A stretch of 64,000 nucleotides of DNA from Meridianimarinicoccus zhengii (GCF_003254465.1 NZ_QDFI01000004.1:48053-112052), one strand, 5' to 3'. Positions 17,166-26,533 are shown, counted from the first letter of the stretch. Program-made: numbers and translations. The notes: generated by a model from the sequence alone, not told the origin.

Positions 17166-18152
17166 ATGGGACTGCTCGTCAACGGGGTCTGGAAGGACCA
17201 GTGGTATGACACCAAGGCCACGGGTGGCGCATTCAAGCGCGACACGTCTAAGTTCCGCAACTGGGTCACGCCCGACGGCGCGGCCGGACCCAGTGGGGCG
17301 GGAGGGTTCAAGGCGGAAAGCGGGCGCTATCACCTCTATGTCAGCTACGCCTGCCCCTGGGCACATCGCACGCTGATCTTCCGCGCACTCAAGGGGCTGG
17401 AGGATCATATCGGCGTGTCCGTGGTTCATCCCGACATGCTGGGCGACGGCTGGACCTTTTCCACCGATTTCCCCGGCGCCACAGGCGACAGCCTCGCGGG
17501 CCGCGATTTCCTGCGCGAGGTCTATATCGACACCGATCCCAACGTGTCTGGCCGCGCGACCGTGCCGATCCTCTATGATACGGCGCAGAACACCATCGTG
17601 TCGAACGAGAGCGCCGAGATCATCCGGATGTTCAACAGCGCCTTCGACGGGATCACCGGAAACACGGACGACTATGCCCCTGCCGAACTGCTGGACGAGA
17701 TCGACAGCGTGAATGCGCGCGTCTACGACACGGTGAACAACGGGGTCTACAAGTCCGGTTTCGCCACGACGCAGGCGGCCTATGAAGATGCCGTCGGGCC
17801 GCTTTTCGAGACGCTCGACTGGCTGGAAGACCGCCTTGCGCACCAACGCTACATCGCGGGACCGCGCGTGACCGAGGCCGACTGGCGGCTGTTCCCCACG
17901 CTGATCCGCTTCGATGCGGTCTATCACGGGCATTTCAAGTGCAACCGCCGGCGGATCGTGGATTACCCGCATCTCTGGGCCTACACGCGCGAACTGTATC
18001 AATGGCCCGGCGTCGCGGACACGGTGCATTTCGACCATTTCATGCGCCACTATCACTACAGCCACGACACCATAAACCCGCACCGGATCGTTCCGGTGGG
18101 GCCGGTTTTGGACCTTGCGGCACCGCACGGGCGTGATCACCTGACCGCGTAA
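17166..18152 (+). CDS. Glutathionyl-hydroquinone reductase (YqjG/ECM4-type GST)
   Basis: This 328-residue cytosolic enzyme of the Xi-class GST family removes glutathione from glutathionyl-hydroquinones. The signature YACPWAHRTLIF with catalytic cysteine C63 lies near the N-terminus. VPILYD provides the cis-proline, and SNESAEIIRMFN the glutathione-binding helix. The C-terminal domain carries the typical RLFPTLIRFDAVYHGHFKCN block. Length agrees with the family (about 315-330). GAGGAG lies just upstream of the ATG at 17166. It is divergent from cbiX, and its last 16 bp overlap the convergent receiver gene. Confidence 0.93.
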   Translation: MGLLVNGVWKDQWYDTKATGGAFKRDTSKFRNWVTPDGAAGPSGAGGFKAESGRYHLYVSYACPWAHRTLIFRALKGLEDHIGVSVVHPDMLGDGWTFSTDFPGATGDSLAGRDFLREVYIDTDPNVSGRATVPILYDTAQNTIVSNESAEIIRMFNSAFDGITGNTDDYAPAELLDEIDSVNARVYDTVNNGVYKSGFATTQAAYEDAVGPLFETLDWLEDRLAHQRYIAGPRVTEADWRLFPTLIRFDAVYHGHFKCNRRRIVDYPHLWAYTRELYQWPGVADTVHFDHFMRHYHYSHDTINPHRIVPVGPVLDLAAPHGRDHLTA

Positions 18153-18496
18153 TGCTCCACCATCGCCGCCAGGTCGGCGGGGGGCGTGGTGACCGGCACG
18201 AAGGCGCAGGCATTGGCCACGTGATTGAAGATCGACCCGTCCGAGAAGAAGCTGGCCGAGGTAACGAACAGCACCCGCACGCCGGGGCAGCGATAGCTGG
18301 CATAGTCGGCCACGGCGAAGGCGCTGCCCTCGGCCAGGACCACGTTCAGGATCACGATGGCGATGCCGCCCCCACGCAGCGCGGCCACCGCCTCGGCCTG
18401 CCCGTGGGCGGTGATGACCGCGCGCCCGTGGCGCAGGACATGGCGCTGCCACAATGCGGCCAGATGCGGGTTGCTTTCGACGATCAGCAAAGTCAT
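18137..18496 (-). CDS. Stand-alone degenerate receiver (pseudo-receiver) protein
   Basis: This is a 119-residue protein with the alpha/beta fold pattern of a CheY-like receiver and no output domain. Key phosphorylation residues are altered. The aspartate acceptor after strand 3 is N51 (AIVILNVVL), the acidic pair after strand 1 is E7-S8, and the conserved lysine after strand 5 is missing (FVPVTTP). The switch threonine T79 (LFVTS) remains. It therefore probably cannot be phosphorylated in the usual way and may act as a constitutive or ligand-controlled partner. It sits between the two cobalamin units, with its 3' end overlapping the convergent reductase gene. Confidence 0.72.
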   Translation of the reverse strand: MTLLIVESNPHLAALWQRHVLRHGRAVITAHGQAEAVAALRGGGIAIVILNVVLAEGSAFAVADYASYRCPGVRVLFVTSASFFSDGSIFNHVANACAFVPVTTPPADLAAMVEHYAVR

Positions 18497-18562
18497 TCAA
18501 CGGTCCAAATAGATGCATCGCGCAATGGTAGCAGCGATGAATCGGCCCCAATGCCTAAGATT

Positions 18563-18590
18563 GCGTTAAGACCTGTGGAAAAAGCGTTAA
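18563..18590 (+). promoter_or_regulatory. Direct repeat GCGTTAA x2 upstream of DUF1636 gene
   Basis: Two copies of GCGTTAA (18563-18569 and 18584-18590) lie 21 bp apart, two helical turns, in the 134-bp gap between the divergent receiver gene and the DUF1636-cobC-cbiB unit. Phased direct repeats of this kind are typical of regulator binding sites. The regulator is unknown. Confidence 0.3.
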
Positions 18591-18630
18591 TGCAGACCCC
18601 GGACATGCCCGCGCCGGCGGTATTCCGCCC

Positions 18631-19020
18631 ATGACCGAACCGCGCGAAGACACCGCCACGGTGGTTACCGTCTGCGACACATGCAAGCGCGACGGCTGGC
18701 AGGCCGGACACGGTCCCACCGATGGCGAACGGCTCGCGGCACTGGTGGAGGCCGCTGCGGCAAACAGGACCGGCGTGACCGTGCGGCGCCATGGTTGCCT
18801 GATGGGCTGTGCCGGGGCCTGCAACGTGGCCATCCAGGCCGCGGGCAAGATCGCCTATACGCTCGGCCGGTTCGACCCCACGCCCGAGGCGGCGGAAGGC
18901 ATCGTGACCTATGCCGCCCTGCATGCCGACAGCGACACGGGGCAGGTGCCGTTCCGCACATGGCCCGCCGCGATCAAGGGCCATTTCGTCACCCGCCATC
19001 CGCCCCTGCCCAAGCCGTGA
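18631..19020 (+). CDS. DUF1636 putative metal/iron-sulfur-binding protein
   Basis: This is a 129-residue protein with a cysteine pattern resembling thioredoxin-fold [2Fe-2S] ferredoxins: C15-x2-C18 (VCDTCKRDGW), then C56, C60 and C64 (HGCLMGCAGACNVAI). DUF1636 genes are recurrent neighbours of cobalamin genes in alphaproteobacteria, which suggests a part in metal handling or electron supply, but no activity is established to my knowledge. Its TGA overlaps the GTG start of cobC by 4 bp, making it the first gene of a DUF1636-cobC-cbiB operon. Confidence 0.85.
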   Translation: MTEPREDTATVVTVCDTCKRDGWQAGHGPTDGERLAALVEAAAANRTGVTVRRHGCLMGCAGACNVAIQAAGKIAYTLGRFDPTPEAAEGIVTYAALHADSDTGQVPFRTWPAAIKGHFVTRHPPLPKP

Positions 19021-19964
19021 CCACGGGGGGCACACGCGACCATGGCGGCGGGATCGATGCCGCGGCGGCGCGTTTCGGCGGCACGCGGGCCGACTGGCTC
19101 GACCTGTCCACGGGGATCAATCCGGTGCCCTACCCTGTCCCCGCGCTGCCCCCCGACACCTGGACCACGCTGCCCGACGCCGCCGCAGCCCGTGCGTTGA
19201 CGGATGCCGCGCGCACCGCCTGGGCGGTGCCCGACGGCGCGGGTCTACTTGCCGCCCCCGGCGCCTCGGCCCTGATCGCGCGCATTCCCGCGCTGGCCGC
19301 GGCAGGGCGCGTCACGATCCCGGGGCCAACCTACAACGAACACGCCGCGGCCTTTGCCGCGCAGGGCTGGACCGTGCAGCCGACAGGCACGGGCGATGCC
19401 ACGGTCGTCGTGCATCCGAACAATCCCGATGGTCGGTTCTGGACAGCCGATGCGCTGCCCGCCGCGCGGCTGACGGTGATCGATGAAAGCTTCTGCGACG
19501 TGATGCCGGGCGCCTCGCTCGTCGCCATGGCGGACCGGCCCGGCACGATCGTGCTCAAGAGCTTCGGCAAGTTCTGGGGGCTGGCAGGCCTGCGGCTCGG
19601 CTTCGCCATCGGCGACCCGGCGCTTCTGGCAAGACTGGCCGAGACGCTGGGGCCATGGCCGGTATCCGGCCCCGCGCTGGCGATCGGCACCGCGGCGCTA
19701 CGGGATGCGGGCTGGGCGGCGGCGACCCGCGCGCGGCTGGTCACCGATGCGGCGCGGCTCGACGGGATCATGTCGTCGGCGGGGGCGCAGGTTCTGGGCG
19801 GCACCGCGCTGTTCCGGCTTTACGACACGGACGACGCGGCGCGCTGGCAGGCCCGGCTCGCCGCGCGCCGCATCTGGTCGCGCGTCTTCCCATACTCCAC
19901 CCGCTGGCTGCGGCTGGGTCTTCCCGGCCCCGGTGACTGGGCACGGTTGGACGGACTGGCATGA
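19017..19964 (+). CDS. cobC: L-threonine-O-3-phosphate decarboxylase CobC/CobD-type (PLP)
   Basis: This fold-type I PLP enzyme makes (R)-1-amino-2-propanol phosphate, which forms the linker between corrin ring and nucleotide loop. The 315-residue product has LSTGINPVPYP near the N-terminus, HPNNPDGR for cofactor and substrate binding, and the Schiff-base lysine K185 in KSFGKFWGLAGLRLGF. The start is a GTG at 19017 within the DUF1636 stop (GTGA); frames opening earlier lie inside that gene. The stop overlaps the cbiB ATG by 4 bp. CobC next to CbiB matches their consecutive roles. Confidence 0.94.
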   Translation: MTTGGTRDHGGGIDAAAARFGGTRADWLDLSTGINPVPYPVPALPPDTWTTLPDAAAARALTDAARTAWAVPDGAGLLAAPGASALIARIPALAAAGRVTIPGPTYNEHAAAFAAQGWTVQPTGTGDATVVVHPNNPDGRFWTADALPAARLTVIDESFCDVMPGASLVAMADRPGTIVLKSFGKFWGLAGLRLGFAIGDPALLARLAETLGPWPVSGPALAIGTAALRDAGWAAATRARLVTDAARLDGIMSSAGAQVLGGTALFRLYDTDDAARWQARLAARRIWSRVFPYSTRWLRLGLPGPGDWARLDGLA

Positions 19965-20875
19965 GCGGTGCGCTGATCGTCCTGCTGGCGCTGCTGCTCG
20001 ACGCGGTAGTGGGCGAGCCCGACGCGCTCTGGCGGCGGCTGCCCCATCCCGCTGTCCTGATGGGCCGGGCCGTGGGCGCACTGGAACGGCGGCTAAACCA
20101 TGGCCCGGCCCGGCGCGTGCGCGGCATCGGCGCCATGGCCCTGCTGGTGGCCGGGGCCTGGCTGACGGGCCGGATCCTCGCCGGTCTGCCCATGGGCTGG
20201 GCCGTGGAGATCGTGGCAGGCGCGATCCTGCTGGCGCAGCGCAGCCTTGTCGATCACGTGCGCGATGTGGCCACCGCCCTGCGCCGGTCGGTGCCCGAGG
20301 GCCGCACCGCCGTCGCCCGCATCGTGGGCCGCGACACGCGCGACATGGACGGTCCCGCGATCAGCCGCGCGGCCATCGAAAGCGCGGCCGAGAATTTCTC
20401 GGACGGAGTTGTGGCACCGGCCTTCTGGTTCCTGCTGGCGGGGCTGCCGGGGCTGATGGTCTACAAGATCACGAACACCGCCGACAGCATGATCGGCTAT
20501 CGCACGCCCGCGCTCGAACAGTTCGGCTGGGCGGCGGCGCGCTTCGACGACCTTCTGAACTGGGTGCCCGCGCGGCTGTCGGCGCTGATCCTGTGCGCCG
20601 CCTTCGGGCGCTGGCCAGGATGGGCGCTGCTGGCCCGTGACGCGCGCCTGCACCGGTCGCCCAACGCGGGCTGGCCCGAGGCCGCCATGGCGCAGGGGCT
20701 GGACGTGGCGCTGGCCGGGCCGCGCAGCTACGATGGAACCCTGCGGGATTTCCCCTGGGTCTGGCCGGATGGCAACCGCATGGCCGGTGCCGCCGACATC
20801 GATGCTGCTGCCGACGCGCTGTGGCGCGGCTGGGCCGTGCTGCTGGCCTGCATGGCCGTTGCGGCTGCGGTCTAG
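19961..20875 (+). CDS. cbiB: Adenosylcobinamide-phosphate synthase
   Basis: This inner-membrane enzyme (CbiB, CobD in the aerobic nomenclature) joins the aminopropanol phosphate to adenosylcobyric acid. The 304-residue product shows the family start LDAVVGEPDALWRRLPHPAVLMGRAV, the central VGRDTRDMDGPAISRAAIESAAENFSDGVVAP region (given here as one continuous conserved stretch in the gene, residues about 121-152) and NTADSMIGYRT. Several hydrophobic helices agree with a membrane location. It is the last gene of its operon and is followed by a perfect palindromic terminator. Confidence 0.94.
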   Translation: MSGALIVLLALLLDAVVGEPDALWRRLPHPAVLMGRAVGALERRLNHGPARRVRGIGAMALLVAGAWLTGRILAGLPMGWAVEIVAGAILLAQRSLVDHVRDVATALRRSVPEGRTAVARIVGRDTRDMDGPAISRAAIESAAENFSDGVVAPAFWFLLAGLPGLMVYKITNTADSMIGYRTPALEQFGWAAARFDDLLNWVPARLSALILCAAFGRWPGWALLARDARLHRSPNAGWPEAAMAQGLDVALAGPRSYDGTLRDFPWVWPDGNRMAGAADIDAAADALWRGWAVLLACMAVAAAV

Positions 20876-20882
20876 CCCCGCC

Positions 20883-20904
20883 GCCTGCCGGCGCGCCGGC
20901 AGGC
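20883..20904. terminator. Perfect 22-bp palindrome between cbiB and SDR genes
   Basis: A perfect self-complementary 22-base element starting GCCTGCCGGCG sits in the 32-bp gap between two convergent genes. It can fold as a hairpin in either transcript, so it probably ends both. There is no long T-tract. Confidence 0.6.
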
Positions 20905-20907
20905 ATC

Positions 20908-21585
20908 TCAGCCGGTCGGCATCACCGTGACTTCCGGCACGTTCGCCCGCTCCGGCTGGTTCAGCGCGAACATGACGGCATCCGCCACGTCCTCGGGCTT
21001 CAGCTTGTCCGGCTTGGGTTCGGAAAAGAATGGCGTGTCCACCATGCCGGGCGCCACGACGGTGCAGCGCCCGCCCCATTCGCGCATCTCCTGCGCCATG
21101 TTTCCGCCATAGCCGTGCACGAACCACTTCGACGCGCCGTAGATCGAGCCGGGAATATGGATCTTGCCCGCCACCGACCCGGTCAGCACAAGGTGGCCAC
21201 GCGTCTTGCGCAACTCTGACAGGCTCGCCTTCGCGGTGTAGAGCAGCGCCATGATGTTCAGGTCGATGAGCCTGCGCCACTCCTCCGGGTCGCCGTTCTC
21301 CGTGCCGGGCGTCTCAAGGCCCGTGCCCGCGTTGGCGAAGGCCGCGTGCAGGCCCCCGAAACGCTCCGCGGTGGCGGCGATGGCGCCCTGCTGCGCGGCA
21401 AGGTCGGTGGCGTCACCGGGGACCACATGGCTCGCCTCGCCCAGTTCGGCGTGCAGCTTGTCCAGCTTGTCCGCGGACCGGGCCATCAGCCCGACATTCC
21501 AGCCCGCCGCCACCGCCGCGCGCGCCGTGGCCGCACCGATGCCGCTGGACGCGCCGGTGATGAAGAGTGTCTTGCGATCGGTCAT
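20908..21585 (-). CDS. SDR family oxidoreductase
   Basis: This is a 225-residue classical short-chain dehydrogenase. The cofactor motif TGASSGIG is at residues 10-17 and NAG at 85-87. The catalytic residues are S137, Y149 and K153 (YGASK), with N110 in the LNIM segment. A basic residue after strand 2 (MARS) suggests NADP(H). The ATG at 21585 was chosen because the family homology begins there; the longer open frame upstream has no plausible start signal. The closest-sounding families are the YdfG-like serine/3-hydroxy acid dehydrogenases, but the substrate is unproven. Confidence 0.9.
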   Translation of the reverse strand: MTDRKTLFITGASSGIGAATARAAVAAGWNVGLMARSADKLDKLHAELGEASHVVPGDATDLAAQQGAIAATAERFGGLHAAFANAGTGLETPGTENGDPEEWRRLIDLNIMALLYTAKASLSELRKTRGHLVLTGSVAGKIHIPGSIYGASKWFVHGYGGNMAQEMREWGGRCTVVAPGMVDTPFFSEPKPDKLKPEDVADAVMFALNQPERANVPEVTVMPTG

Positions 21586-21865
21586 GGGATGCTCCTGTTG
21601 GGTCTGCCATGCACGTAAGCACCCGAACGACGCGATCCACCCCCGCCCCTGTATCGCGTCCGCACCGGCAGAACAGGACACGCCCCCGCAGTTGATATCG
21701 CCGGGTACGCACGTGACGGCCCCGGACCGCCCGCCGCATTCGCCCGAATCCACCGGCGATGGCCGGGCCACGCGCCGACCGATGGACCATGAGGACGGAA
21801 CCGCCGATCCGCCGCGCGAACGCCGCTTCCATCCCCCATGACGCGCCGGGCCGCGGGTGATGCGC

Positions 21866-21951
21866 TGGTGCGGGCGGCCGGACTCGAACCGGCACGGCCT
21901 TTCGGCCCAGGCATTTTAAGTGCCATGTGTCTACCATTCCACCACGCCCGC
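21866..21951 (-). tRNA. tRNA-Leu (anticodon UAA)
   Basis: Read on the minus strand, the 86-nt sequence folds as a class II tRNA. The 7-bp acceptor stem is GCGGGCG/CGCCCGC with a genome-encoded CCA end. The D-arm has TGGTAGACAC, the anticodon loop is CTTAAAA with anticodon TAA, there is a long variable arm, and the T-arm reads CCGGTTCGAGTCCGG. The anticodon and long variable arm identify leucine. It stands alone between the SDR gene and the rhomboid gene. Confidence 0.96.
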
Positions 21952-22178
21952 ACGACGCGTCGGGTGGCCCATGCGGACCACCGGAATCTCCCTATCGCCC
22001 CGTGGCGGCGAAAACAATTCGCGCACCGGGGGAGGGAACTGAATTTCGGATCGCTCCCGTCACCGGGTAACCCCCGTCTCCCGGTTCACCCTGCGCCCAC
22101 GACGACCCATGGCACCGCCGAGGCGAAAAACGCTCCGCCGCACTTGACCCCCGCGCGCGCCCGGCGCACCTGAAGGCG

Positions 22179-22964
22179 ATGATCCCCATCCGCGACCACA
22201 ACCCGGCCACGCGACGGCCATGGGTGAACCACGCGCTCATCGCGCTCAACATGGCCGTGTTCGCGGCGATGCTGCCGCTCTATGCCGACGAGCGCGCGCT
22301 CATGGCTCTCTATGACGGCTACGCGATCATCCCCGAAAACATCACCGCGGGCAGCAAGCTGGGCGGGCTTCTGACCTCCATGTTCCTGCATGGCGGGCTG
22401 ATGCACCTTCTGGGCAACTTGCTGTTCCTGTGGATCTTCGGCGACAATGTCGAGGACCAGCTGGGTCACGGGCGCTATGCGCTTTTCTACCTTGCCGCGG
22501 GGCTTGGTGCCGGAGCGATCCAGGTACTGGCCGATCCCGCGTCTGACATTCCGGTCGTCGGCGCCTCGGGGGCCATCGCGGGGGTGATGGGCGGCTACCT
22601 GCTGATGTTCCCGCGCGCGCGCATCGATATCCTGATCTTCCTCATCGTGATCGTGCGCATTCTGCCGGTGCCGGCCTGGATGATGCTGGGGCTGTGGTTC
22701 GCCATGCAGATCGCGGGGGGGACCGCCGCGGACGCCGCAACGGGCGGGGTCGCCTATTGGGCCCATGCGGGCGGCTTCGTCGCGGGCATCGCGCTGATGG
22801 CGCCGCACTGGTGGCGGCAGGGCGGACCGGATTTCTGGCGCCGCACCCGTGGCGCACCGGCCCATGCACCTGCGCGCTACCGGTTCATCCGCTCCGACGT
22901 GCCGCCCGTGCCGCGCACGCGCAAGGCGCCGGGCGCCGTGCCGACCATCCGCCGCCGTCGCTAG
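22179..22964 (+). CDS. Rhomboid family intramembrane serine protease
   Basis: This is a 261-residue polytopic membrane protein with about six transmembrane helices. The protease dyad is S130 in VVGASGAIAG and H196 in AHAGGF, with the assisting N80 in HLLGNLLFLWIFGDNVED (part of the conserved second helix). These match active rhomboids, which cut transmembrane substrates inside the bilayer. The C-terminal ~50 residues form a basic, proline-rich cytosolic tail. GAAGG precedes the ATG at 22179. No partner is obvious in the neighbourhood. Confidence 0.93.
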   Translation: MIPIRDHNPATRRPWVNHALIALNMAVFAAMLPLYADERALMALYDGYAIIPENITAGSKLGGLLTSMFLHGGLMHLLGNLLFLWIFGDNVEDQLGHGRYALFYLAAGLGAGAIQVLADPASDIPVVGASGAIAGVMGGYLLMFPRARIDILIFLIVIVRILPVPAWMMLGLWFAMQIAGGTAADAATGGVAYWAHAGGFVAGIALMAPHWWRQGGPDFWRRTRGAPAHAPARYRFIRSDVPPVPRTRKAPGAVPTIRRRR

Positions 22965-23049
22965 CGCGCCGGAATGCAGACGCCATCGGGGGATCGCCCG
23001 CGCCCGGCCGAAGGTTGCAAGCGCGGCTACCCCAGCCGCGCCACGCACC

Positions 23050-23871
23050 CTAGACCGGCAGGACCTTCGGGCGCGTCTCGTCGATGTTGCGGATCGTGTT
23101 CATGAAGGGCTTCGACAGCGGGTCGTTCACCGCGATCACGCCGCCCCCGTCCAGCATCTCGCGCCCTTCGTGGACCGGCATGACGAAGCCGCCCGCCTCG
23201 CGCACGATCACCAGCCCGGCGGCAATGTCCCACGGCGGGATCGACCGTTCCCAGTAGCCGTCGAACCGGCCCGCCGCCACGTAGGACAGATCGAGCGAGG
23301 CAACGCCCCAGCGCCGCATCCCCGCGCATTGCGGCATCAGCCGCGCGAGATCCTGCAGGGCTGCCGGCAGATTCGGGATCCCGGCAAAGGGGATGCCCGT
23401 GGCGAACACCGCCTCGACCATCTTCGCGCGACCCGACACGCGCAGCCTCTGGCTGTTGTTCAGCCACGCGCCCTTGCCCTTCTCGGCATAGAACATCTCG
23501 TCCTTGGCCGGGTCGAACACCACGCCCGCGACGACCTCGCCCTTGTGTTCCAGCGCGATGGACACCGACCAGTGCGGCATCCCGTGCAGGAAGTTCGTCG
23601 TGCCGTCCAGCGGATCGACGATCCAGCGGCGCGTCGGGTCCTGTCCCGCGATCTCGTCGCTTTCCTCGGCCAGCCAGCCATAGGACGGGCGCGCGCCCAT
23701 CAGGTCTTCCTTCAGGATCGCCTCGGACGCGATGTCGGCCTTCGACACGAAATCGCCGGGGCCCTTCATCGTCGCCTGAAGGTTCTCGACCTCGCGGAAA
23801 TCCTTGACCAGCGACCGGCCCGCGCGGCGGGCGGCCTTGATCATGATGTTCAGGTTGGCGCTGCCCTGCAT
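23050..23871 (-). CDS. suhB: Inositol-1-monophosphatase family protein (SuhB-like)
   Basis: This is a 273-residue Mg-dependent phosphatase of the IMPase fold, hydrolysing inositol or related phosphomonoesters; SuhB homologues also act in rRNA transcription antitermination. The metal-binding motifs are intact: LAEE (E69/E70), IVDPLDGTTNF (D86, D89) and PPWDIAAG later in the chain. A textbook AAGGAG lies 8 bases before the ATG at 23871. A likely sigma70 promoter lies about 70 bp upstream. It is transcribed in the same direction as the MscS gene, but after a 127-bp gap. Confidence 0.93.
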   Translation of the reverse strand: MQGSANLNIMIKAARRAGRSLVKDFREVENLQATMKGPGDFVSKADIASEAILKEDLMGARPSYGWLAEESDEIAGQDPTRRWIVDPLDGTTNFLHGMPHWSVSIALEHKGEVVAGVVFDPAKDEMFYAEKGKGAWLNNSQRLRVSGRAKMVEAVFATGIPFAGIPNLPAALQDLARLMPQCAGMRRWGVASLDLSYVAAGRFDGYWERSIPPWDIAAGLVIVREAGGFVMPVHEGREMLDGGGVIAVNDPLSKPFMNTIRNIDETRPKVLPV

Positions 23872-23938
23872 CGCTCGTGCTCCTTGTTCGGGGCGCGCGC
23901 AAGCCGACAGCCGCAGCGCACCCCTTGTTCAGCCCGCG

Positions 23939-23967
23939 CGTATACGCGCCGTCCTCCGGCTTGCCAA
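23939..23967 (-). promoter_or_regulatory. Predicted promoter of suhB
   Basis: On the minus strand, TTGGCA (23962-23967) and TATACG (23939-23944) are separated by 17 bp, a good sigma70-like pair 70-95 bp upstream of the suhB start. The -10 element lies inside a perfect 14-bp palindrome (23936-23949). Confidence 0.45.
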
Positions 23968-23998
23968 GGGCGCCCCGCCCGCCGCGGCGGCAGGTCGC

Positions 23999-26371
23999 TC
24001 AGTCGGCCGCGGGGGCGGCACCCGGCGCATCCGGCACATCCGGCCCTGACAGCACCGGGGACGCCCCCGGCGGCGGCGGCGCCATGTGCACCATGCGCGT
24101 CGGAAAGGCGAAGGACACGCCCAGCCGCTCCGCCAGCCGCACGAGATCGAGGATCAGGTTGTGCTGCGCCTCCACCTGCCGATCGAACGCGGTCACGAGG
24201 TAGAACCCGATCATCTTCACCTCGATCGCGCTGTCGGCGAACCGGTCCACGCCGACATAGACCTCGCTGTCATCCGTCCAGACCTGCGCGCGATAGACAT
24301 TGGCCGCCTGCTTGCAGAACGCGTCCAGCTTGTCGGCGGTCGTGTCATAGGTCAGACCCATGGTGATGATCGTGCGCCGCCGCCGCCGCTTGCCCCAGTT
24401 CTCGATAGCCTTGTCCGACAGGTGCGAATTGGGCAACACCAGCACCGCGTCGTCCAGCGTGCGCAGCTTGGTGGACCGAAGCCCGACCTCGTCGATGATG
24501 GCGAATGTCCCGTCCACCACCACCAAATCGTCGCGCTTGAACGGGCGGTCCGCCAGCAGGATCGCCCCCGACAGCAGGTTCGACACCGTGTCGCGCGCGG
24601 CAAAGGCAAGCGCGACGCCGCCCACGCCAAGACCCGTGAGAACCCCTTCATAAGGCAGCCCCACCACGTCGGCGGCCAGGATGATCGCGATCACGACCAC
24701 GATCAGCTTGACGAGGCCGATCAGCAGCGAGGTGACGATCTCGTCCAGCCCGGACCGCTGTGTCTTCGCCGCACGTCGCAGCGCGAAACCGACCAGGCCG
24801 ACCAGCCGGAACACCACGGCCGCTGCGGCGATAACGACCGCGACGGCGACCAGCCGCCCGATCATGCCCGACCCGGACTGCGCCAGCCCCAGCCGCGTAT
24901 AGGTCAGCAGCAGGATCAGCAGGAAGACGAACGCCCCGGCGGGCCGCGCCAGCCCGCCCGCGCCCGGCCCGCCCTGCCCGGCCTGAAGCCGCAAGGCCCG
25001 GCCGACCACCCAGGGCACGATGCGCCGCGCAAGATACGCCGCGACCCCGGCAAGGATGACCGTCAGCCCGATCGCCGCCCATTGCCACAACTCCAGCCCC
25101 GCGCGCCGGGTCAGAAGCGTCGGCGCCGTGTCGCGGATCGCTTCGCGCAGGACGAAGAAATCCGACAGCGGGCGCCGGCCCTCCAGCCCCTGCGCCACCG
25201 GCAGCGATTGCATCGCCAGGTACAGCCCCGGCACCTGCGCCATCGTATCGCTGCTGAACCGCCACGTGACCGTCTCCGACCCCGGATCGAACTGCGGCTC
25301 GATCACCACGTTGCCGACCGGGTGCGCGTAGAAGACATACGGTTCCTGCTGGTCCGCCAGGTTGGGCACCTCTTGGCGCAGGATGAACCCGACCCGGTTG
25401 ATGACCGCCCACAGGTAATCGGCCAGCAGGTCGCCCTCGACGCTGCGCAGCCGTTCGGGAATGCGCGACAGGTCCATCACCGCCAGCGCCCGTTCCCGCC
25501 CGCCGTCACGCCAGTCCTCCGTCGCGGACAGAAAGGTGAACAGGGTCTCGCGCGGGCTCGAGGCGTTCAGCGTCTGGAAATTGGCCATGCTGGTCGCCCC
25601 GAGACTGTCGAGGAACCGCGCCCGCGTGTCCTCCAGCACGCCAAGCGGCGGCACCTCGAGGCTCCAGCCGAATATCCCCTGCCGGAAGACCACGTCGAAG
25701 GTTTCGTCGCTGCCCAGAGGTGAGATGGTGAAGACCGCGGTGTCGCCCCCCTCCGCATCCGGGGCCTCCGGCACGTCGGTCGCGCGAAACGTGGACAGGT
25801 TCATGATGTCCCACAGGTACTGCCGCCGGGCGCTGTCGCTCCCGCCATCCTCCGATGCCGGGTCCTCGGCATAGGTCAGCAGGCGCGCGGCTTCGCGCAG
25901 GGCCGCCGCGTTGCCCTCGAAGGTCGCGGCATTGGCCCGTAGCAGCAGCGACGTGAACAACTCGCGCGGGGTGCCCCTGCGGATCGGCAGGCCGGGAAAG
26001 GCCGCCCGCGCCCCGCTGCGCGCGCCGTTCCAGTATTCGCCGTTGCCGAAGCGCCCGGTGAAGGTCTCGCCGTCATCCGACAGCGCGAAGACGAAATCGC
26101 CCGCACCGCCCGTGCTGCGCCACGTGCCGCGCAGCAGCGCCCCGTCGGCCTGCGCCTCCACACGGCCCTCGCCGGGGCTGAAACTGCCGGTCACCGTCGC
26201 GCCATCCTGGCGCAGGGTCATCGTTGCCAGCCCGTTGCGCCAGAATGTCTGCCAGTCGCCCGACCAGGACATCGGGTCCCTGTCCGCCGTCTGGGCATGC
26301 GCCAGCGCGCCCGCGCAGACCAGCCAGAAAACCGCCGCCAGTCTTGCGGCGATGCCGCGCCCAGTCGTCAT
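23999..26371 (-). CDS. Large mechanosensitive ion channel (MscS family) with periplasmic N-terminal domain
   Basis: This is a 790-residue protein with a signal peptide (about 1-26, ending AHA), a periplasmic region to about residue 440, three to five transmembrane helices, and the conserved MscS pore and beta domain. The pore-lining block is [21 protein letters not shown] (21 positions, about 598-618), followed by [16 protein letters not shown]. Channels of this family open under membrane tension and release solutes during osmotic downshock. The ATG at 26371 has GGAG 8 bases upstream; a far longer open frame upstream runs through the WrbA region on the opposite strand and is spurious. The N-terminal domain is not one I can name. 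Confidence 0.92.
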   Translation of the reverse strand: MTTGRGIAARLAAVFWLVCAGALAHAQTADRDPMSWSGDWQTFWRNGLATMTLRQDGATVTGSFSPGEGRVEAQADGALLRGTWRSTGGAGDFVFALSDDGETFTGRFGNGEYWNGARSGARAAFPGLPIRRGTPRELFTSLLLRANAATFEGNAAALREAARLLTYAEDPASEDGGSDSARRQYLWDIMNLSTFRATDVPEAPDAEGGDTAVFTISPLGSDETFDVVFRQGIFGWSLEVPPLGVLEDTRARFLDSLGATSMANFQTLNASSPRETLFTFLSATEDWRDGGRERALAVMDLSRIPERLRSVEGDLLADYLWAVINRVGFILRQEVPNLADQQEPYVFYAHPVGNVVIEPQFDPGSETVTWRFSSDTMAQVPGLYLAMQSLPVAQGLEGRRPLSDFFVLREAIRDTAPTLLTRRAGLELWQWAAIGLTVILAGVAAYLARRIVPWVVGRALRLQAGQGGPGAGGLARPAGAFVFLLILLLTYTRLGLAQSGSGMIGRLVAVAVVIAAAAVVFRLVGLVGFALRRAAKTQRSGLDEIVTSLLIGLVKLIVVVIAIILAADVVGLPYEGVLTGLGVGGVALAFAARDTVSNLLSGAILLADRPFKRDDLVVVDGTFAIIDEVGLRSTKLRTLDDAVLVLPNSHLSDKAIENWGKRRRRRTIITMGLTYDTTADKLDAFCKQAANVYRAQVWTDDSEVYVGVDRFADSAIEVKMIGFYLVTAFDRQVEAQHNLILDLVRLAERLGVSFAFPTRMVHMAPPPPGASPVLSGPDVPDAPGAAPAAD

Positions 26372-26533
26372 GCCCCGATCTCCTGCCCTGTCCGCGCCCG
26401 CACCCTTCCTAGCGCGCGGTCCGCATCGGTCCAACCCCTGCCGGCGGCGCACATGACACTTGCGGCAGCGCACAGGACAAGGGGGCGCCCATCCCATATG
26501 TGCACGCACAGACCAATCAAGGGATACAGGACC

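Noticed and set aside
23936..23949. 14-bp perfect palindrome as an operator of suhB
   Set aside because: It consists of GCGCG arms around TATA in GC-rich DNA and overlaps a promoter -10; by itself it is weak evidence, so it was only mentioned.
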